Shown piece by piece: positions 60,581 through 64,000 of a stretch of 64,000 nucleotides of DNA (positions are counted from its first letter, which is position 1; each line of letters begins with the position of its first letter). Both the position numbers and the translations under genes were made by a program. The stretch comes from Mangrovitalea sediminis (GTDB lineage: Bacteria; Pseudomonadota; Gammaproteobacteria; Pseudomonadales; Oleiphilaceae), in contig NZ_NTLB01000001.1 in NCBI RefSeq assembly GCF_002514725.1, positions 372,001 to 436,000 of the forward strand, written 5' to 3'. The notes under the pieces were generated by a model. That model did not search any database, was not told where the DNA came from, and saw only the letters and a list, made by a program, of their open reading frames with translations.

Positions 60581-61705
60581 ATGAAAGGCAAATACGGTAA
60601 ACTTATTGCAGGGTTAGCGGCATCTGTCGTTTTGGCTGGCGCGGCCACGACCGCCAGCGCGGAAGACACTATCAAGATTGGGATTGCAGGTCCCATGACC
60701 GGTCCCGTTGCACAATACGGCGACATGCAGTTCACCGGCACCCGGATGGCTATCAAGCAAATCAACGCCCACGGCGGCGTGATGGGCAAGAAGCTGGTTG
60801 CCGTCGAAGAAGACGATGCCTGTGACCCCAAGCAGGCAGTTAACGTTGCCAACGATCTGGTCAACAAGGGTGTGAAGTTCGTTGTAGGCCACCTGTGCTC
60901 CAGCTCGACCCAGCCGGCTTCTGACGTTTACGCCGACGAAGGCGTTGTCATGATCACTCCGGCATCTACCAACCCGACGATCACCCAGCGCGGCTACGAC
61001 AACATCTTCCGCACCATCGGCCTGGACAGCATGCAGGGCCCGATCGCCGCAAACTTCATCGCCGACAAGATCAAACCCAAGCGCGTTGCTGTGGTTCAGG
61101 ACAAGCAACAGTATGGTGAAGGTATCGCCAGCGCCGTCAAGAAGACCCTCGAGAAGGACGGCGTTAACGTCGTTATGTATGAAGGTATCAACGCCGGCCA
61201 GAAAGACTTTTCTTCTCTGATCACCAAGCTCAAGCAAGCCAAAGTCGACTTCGTCTACTACGGCGGCTACCACCCGGAGCTGGGCCTGATCTTGCGTCAA
61301 GCCAAGGAAAAAGGCCTGAAAGCCCACTTTATGGGTCCGGAAGGCGTAGGTAACAAAGACATCAACACCATCGCTGGCGACGCAGCTGAAGGCATGTATG
61401 TCACCCTGCCGCCCAGCTTCGACACCCTGCCGAAGAACGCTGGCCTGGTTAAAGCCTTCAAGGCCGCCAAGGAGGATCCGACTGGTCCGTTCGTCATGAC
61501 CTCCTACGCTGCAGTTCAACTGATTGCTGAAGGCATCGAAAAAGCCAAGTCCACCGATCCTGTGAAAGTTGCCAAGGTACTGCACGCTGGCACTTTCGAC
61601 ACCGCAATCGGTGATGTCAGCTTCAACAAGGAAGGCGACCTGAAGAAGTTTAACTTCGTCGTCTACAAGTGGCATTCAGATGGCACTAAAACTCGGGTAG
61701 AATAA
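60581..61705 (+). CDS. livJ: Branched-chain amino acid ABC transporter, substrate-binding protein
   Basis: Periplasmic binding protein (LivJ/LivK/BraC type) of 374 residues. Signal peptide to ASA near residue 26. The type I periplasmic fold begins IKIGIAGPMTGPVAQYGDMQ (within GIAGPMTGPVAQYG) and has DACDPKQAVNVANDLVN, GHLCSSSTQPASDVY and TITQRGYDNIFRTIG. It binds Leu, Ile and Val and delivers them to LivH/LivM. Codon use is strongly biased, as expected for an abundant protein. An internal terminator separates it from livH. Confidence 0.95.
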   Translation: MKGKYGKLIAGLAASVVLAGAATTASAEDTIKIGIAGPMTGPVAQYGDMQFTGTRMAIKQINAHGGVMGKKLVAVEEDDACDPKQAVNVANDLVNKGVKFVVGHLCSSSTQPASDVYADEGVVMITPASTNPTITQRGYDNIFRTIGLDSMQGPIAANFIADKIKPKRVAVVQDKQQYGEGIASAVKKTLEKDGVNVVMYEGINAGQKDFSSLITKLKQAKVDFVYYGGYHPELGLILRQAKEKGLKAHFMGPEGVGNKDINTIAGDAAEGMYVTLPPSFDTLPKNAGLVKAFKAAKEDPTGPFVMTSYAAVQLIAEGIEKAKSTDPVKVAKVLHAGTFDTAIGDVSFNKEGDLKKFNFVVYKWHSDGTKTRVE

Positions 61706-61727
61706 CCACCTTTTTTGCAAAGAACCC

Positions 61728-61765
61728 AGCACCCTCTCTCCTGATCGGAGACAGGGTGCTTTTTT
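61728..61765 (+). terminator. Intra-operon terminator between livJ and livH
   Basis: AGCACCCT / AGGGTGCT outer arms and TCTCC / GGAGA inner arms followed by TTTTTT. It should lower livHM expression relative to the abundant binding protein. Confidence 0.88.
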
Positions 61766-61795
61766 GAACAGCCTGCCTACCCGGCGGGATCAAAA

Positions 61796-61826
61796 AGGAG
61801 ACCTCCGCCAACGCGGGGGTTTCTTT
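61796..61826 (+). terminator. Second terminator-like hairpin in the livJ-livH leader
   Basis: A 13-bp stem with G-T wobbles (core ACCTCCGC / GCGGGGGT, loop CAAC) followed by a T-rich TTTCTTT. It could be a second terminator or a structure controlling livH translation, 22 bp before the start. Confidence 0.4.
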
Positions 61827-61847
61827 GCAATCGGAGTTCTTCTAACC

Positions 61848-62774
61848 ATGCATGAGCAAATGTTGTATTTCCTGCAGCAGCTCCTCAATGGACTGACCGT
61901 AGGAAGTGCCTACGCCCTCATCGCCATCGGCTACACCATGGTTTACGGCATTATCGGCATGATCAACTTCGCCCACGGCGAAATCTATATGATCGGTGCC
62001 TACATCGCCCTTATCACCATTACTGGCCTGGCAACCCTCAACATCACGTTCCTCCCCGTCGTTCTGGTTATCGCCCTGGTTCTCGCCATGATCGTATCCA
62101 GCGCATTCGGCTGGAGCATGGAACGTGTGGCTTATCGCCCTTTGCGGGGAGGCAATCGCCTGAACCCGCTGATTTCCGCCATCGGCGTGTCCTACTTCCT
62201 GAAAAATTACGTGCTTCTGGCTCAAGGTTCCCGCGATATCGGTTTCCCGCTGCTGATCAAAGGCAGCTGGACCTTCGGCGACCCCAATGGGTTTGAGGCC
62301 AACTTTTCCTACATGCAGCTGACGATTTTCATCGTCACGATCGTCTGCATGGTGGCGCTGACGCTGTTCATCTCCAAATCCCGCCTGGGCCGCGCCTGTC
62401 GCGCCGTGGCGCAGGATTTGAAGATGGCCAACCTTCTGGGTATCGATACACACAAGATCATCGCGGCGACCTTCGTCATCGGTTCCGCGCTGGCCGCCGT
62501 TGCCGGCATGCTGCTGGGCATGTACTACGGATCCATCGATCCAGAGTTCGGTTTCATTGCCGGCCTCAAGGCCTTTACTGCAGCCGTACTGGGCGGCATC
62601 GGCAGCATTCCCGGCGCCATGCTGGGCGGCATCGTACTGGGCGTTGCGGAAAGCTTCACTTCAGCGTACCTGTCCACCGACTACAAGGACGTGGTGTCCT
62701 TCCTGCTGCTGATTCTGATCCTGCTGTTCCGGCCCTCAGGCCTGCTGGGTAAACCCGAAGTGGAGAAGATCTGA
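61848..62774 (+). CDS. livH: Branched-chain amino acid ABC transporter permease LivH
   Basis: Inner-membrane permease subunit, 308 residues from ATG 61848, the length of E. coli LivH. Eight or so membrane helices; diagnostic segments QQLLNGLTVGSAYALIAIGYTMVYGIIGMINFAHGE (within GLTVGSAYALIAIGYTMVYG) and AVLGGIGSIPGAMLGGI (about 245). The frame extends upstream to 61764 but that covers the leader hairpins. Its TGA overlaps the livM ATG by one base (TGATG). Confidence 0.95.
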   Translation: MHEQMLYFLQQLLNGLTVGSAYALIAIGYTMVYGIIGMINFAHGEIYMIGAYIALITITGLATLNITFLPVVLVIALVLAMIVSSAFGWSMERVAYRPLRGGNRLNPLISAIGVSYFLKNYVLLAQGSRDIGFPLLIKGSWTFGDPNGFEANFSYMQLTIFIVTIVCMVALTLFISKSRLGRACRAVAQDLKMANLLGIDTHKIIAATFVIGSALAAVAGMLLGMYYGSIDPEFGFIAGLKAFTAAVLGGIGSIPGAMLGGIVLGVAESFTSAYLSTDYKDVVSFLLLILILLFRPSGLLGKPEVEKI

Positions 62775-64000
62775 TGCTAGCCAAAAGACTTCCCTTCGCG
62801 GCCCTTTGTGCCGTACTGACCCTGGTTATGGGTTTGCCTATCCTGGGCTTGAACCTGACTCCACAGGGCATCCACATCGTGCTCAAGTCCGCGCCAAGCG
62901 CCACGTTCATGTGGATCGCGCTGGGTGCGGCCGTGGTCTTCCTGTTCCAGTTGTTCAAGGATTACCTATCCGGCTTCTGGCGTCAGGTCCCCCTGCCCAA
63001 GGCATCGTCCTTCACCCCTAACCTGGAAGGCCGTAAGCGGATCTATGCTGAACGGGCAGGCTGGTTCCTGGTTGCCGTACTGGCATTTGCCATGCCGTTC
63101 TTTGCCAGCCGAGGCGCCACGGCCCTGGGCAATCTGGTACTGATCTACGTTATTTTGGGCCTGGGCCTGAATATCGTGGTGGGACTGGCCGGCCTGCTCG
63201 ACCTGGGCTATGTCGCCTTCTACGCTGTTGGCGCCTACAGCTACGCCCTGCTGCACCAGTATTTCGGTTTCGGATTCTGGGAGGCGTTACCCATCAGCGC
63301 CATTCTGGCTGCCACCTTTGGCTTTGTCCTGGGTTTCCCGGTATTGCGTCTGCGCGGCGACTACCTCGCCATCGTCACCCTCGGTTTCGGGGAGATCATC
63401 CGGATCGTGATTAACAACATGACCTGGCTGACCGGCGGCCCCAACGGCATTGGCGGCATCCCCAATCCGACCCTGTTCAACATGGAGTTCGGCCGCATCG
63501 TCAAGGATCCAGGCGACACCCTGTTCTACAAAGTCCTCGGCATTGAGTACAACAGCAACCACAAGGTGATATTCCTCTACCTCATCACCCTCGTCTTTGC
63601 CCTCTTCACCGTCTTCGTTATCAAACGACTAACGAAGATGCCCGTCGGGCGCGCGTGGGAGGCACTGCGCGAGGATGAAATCGCCTGCCGTTCGCTGGGA
63701 CTCAGTCGTACAGGCATCAAGCTATCCGCCTTTACGTTAGGCGCCTTCTTTGCCGGTTTTGCCGGTTGCGTTTTCGCCGCCAAACAAAGTTTCATCAGCC
63801 CTGATTCGTTCAATCTCTACGAATCGGTCATCGTGCTCGTGATTGTGGTTTTGGGCGGCATGGGTTCACAGGTCGGCATCATCCTCGCCGCCGCCATCCT
63901 GACCATGCTCCCCGAGCTGGCACGGGACATGGCGCAATACCGCATGCTGTTCTTCGGACTGCTGATGGTACTGATGATGATCTGGCGCCCGCAGGGGCTG
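62774..64000 (+). CDS. livM: Branched-chain amino acid ABC transporter permease LivM (3' end cut by window)
   Basis: Open without a stop from ATG 62774 to the last base, 409 codons; the E. coli protein is about 425, so only a short tail is missing. Start MLAKRLPFAALCAVLTL. The core GLGLNIVVGLAGLLDLGYVAFYAVGAYSYALL (within VGLAGLLDLGYVAFYAVGAY), RLRGDYLAIVTLGFGEIIRI (as RGDYLAIVTLGFGEI) and ALREDEIACRSLGLS are LivM hallmarks. It overlaps livH by one base, and the ATPases livG/livF are expected beyond the window. Confidence 0.94.
   Translation, partial: MLAKRLPFAALCAVLTLVMGLPILGLNLTPQGIHIVLKSAPSATFMWIALGAAVVFLFQLFKDYLSGFWRQVPLPKASSFTPNLEGRKRIYAERAGWFLVAVLAFAMPFFASRGATALGNLVLIYVILGLGLNIVVGLAGLLDLGYVAFYAVGAYSYALLHQYFGFGFWEALPISAILAATFGFVLGFPVLRLRGDYLAIVTLGFGEIIRIVINNMTWLTGGPNGIGGIPNPTLFNMEFGRIVKDPGDTLFYKVLGIEYNSNHKVIFLYLITLVFALFTVFVIKRLTKMPVGRAWEALREDEIACRSLGLSRTGIKLSAFTLGAFFAGFAGCVFAAKQSFISPDSFNLYESVIVLVIVVLGGMGSQVGIILAAAILTMLPELARDMAQYRMLFFGLLMVLMMIWRPQGL

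Noticed and set aside
60614..61675. A 353-codon open frame on the minus strand
   Set aside because: Exact antisense of livJ, whose coding signals are unambiguous; biased codon use of livJ creates the open complement.
1..64000. CRISPR arrays, insertion sequences, prophage or integron parts
   Set aside because: None were seen: no regularly spaced repeats, no transposase or integrase frames, and no phage structural genes.

Overview
The window is about 64 kb of an ordinary, densely packed chromosome from a gammaproteobacterium. The gene orders fit a Pseudomonas/Marinobacter/Oceanospirillales-type organism: metX-metW-DUF4426-rdgB-hemW, secB-grxC-rhodanese-gpmI-envC-ctpA, hisB-H-A-F, mutY-yggX, gmhB-gmhA-hldE near glnE, qmcA-nfeD-cnoX, and livJ-H-M. 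GC content looks close to 60% by eye. The NhaA antiporter, the flagellar FlgP/FlgT pair and several porins suit a motile aquatic or halotolerant bacterium, but I cannot name a species. I see no prophage, transposase, integrase or CRISPR array.

Layout. 1-4.1 kb: methionine biosynthesis (metX, metW), a DUF4426 protein, rdgB and hemW. 4.2-7.9 kb (minus): a translationally coupled CecR-type TetR regulator, a lipoprotein HlyD adaptor, an ABC ATPase and an ABC-2 permease, behind a strong palindromic operator. 8-12.6 kb: nhaA, flgT/flgP with a possible sigma-54 promoter and a structured leader, and a TraF-like outer-membrane barrel. 12.7-16.4 kb: cca, a FolM-like reductase, a thiolase and trmL. 16.4-23.2 kb: secB, grxC, rhodanese, then gpmI, an EnvC-like factor, ctpA and a YibQ-like protein. 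23.3-26.8 kb (minus): hisBHAF and an SRPBCC protein. 27-30.9 kb: asmA, mutY, yggX and tRNA-Phe.

31-33 kb is the only accessory-looking stretch. It holds four very small genes: a secreted protein with three HNYxG repeats, a 59-residue SANT/Myb-like DNA-binding protein and two small proteins that may be distant paralogues. 33.3-39 kb carries lipid A/LPS genes (an LpxL-like acyltransferase, gmhB, gmhA, hldE) plus an FAD oxidoreductase and an aldo/keto reductase. 39.5-44.3 kb (minus) carries ilvE, glnE and a CYTH triphosphatase-like protein.

44.4-48.5 kb (minus) holds three consecutive, unrelated porins, each with its own promoter. The OprB-like one has a good Fur-box match over its -10. The last one has a tandem Pho box in 11-bp phase. 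48.8-52.5 kb: dtd, a proline iminopeptidase, a short-chain dehydrogenase divergent from an ArsR-type regulator, and an unrecognised secreted protein. 52.5-57.7 kb: a QmcA-like SPFH protein, NfeD, CnoX, and a second-type Lon protease resembling AsrA. 57.8-64 kb: a compact chemoreceptor-like protein, a MarR regulator and the branched-chain amino-acid ABC operon livJ-livH-livM, cut by the window end.

Most genes are housekeeping and confidently assigned. The most interesting material lies between genes: the flgP leader, the two porin promoters, the CecR-type operator, the small-gene islet and its inverted repeats, and the C-rich G-poor tracts before livJ and after tRNA-Phe. No clearly new multi-gene system was recognised.
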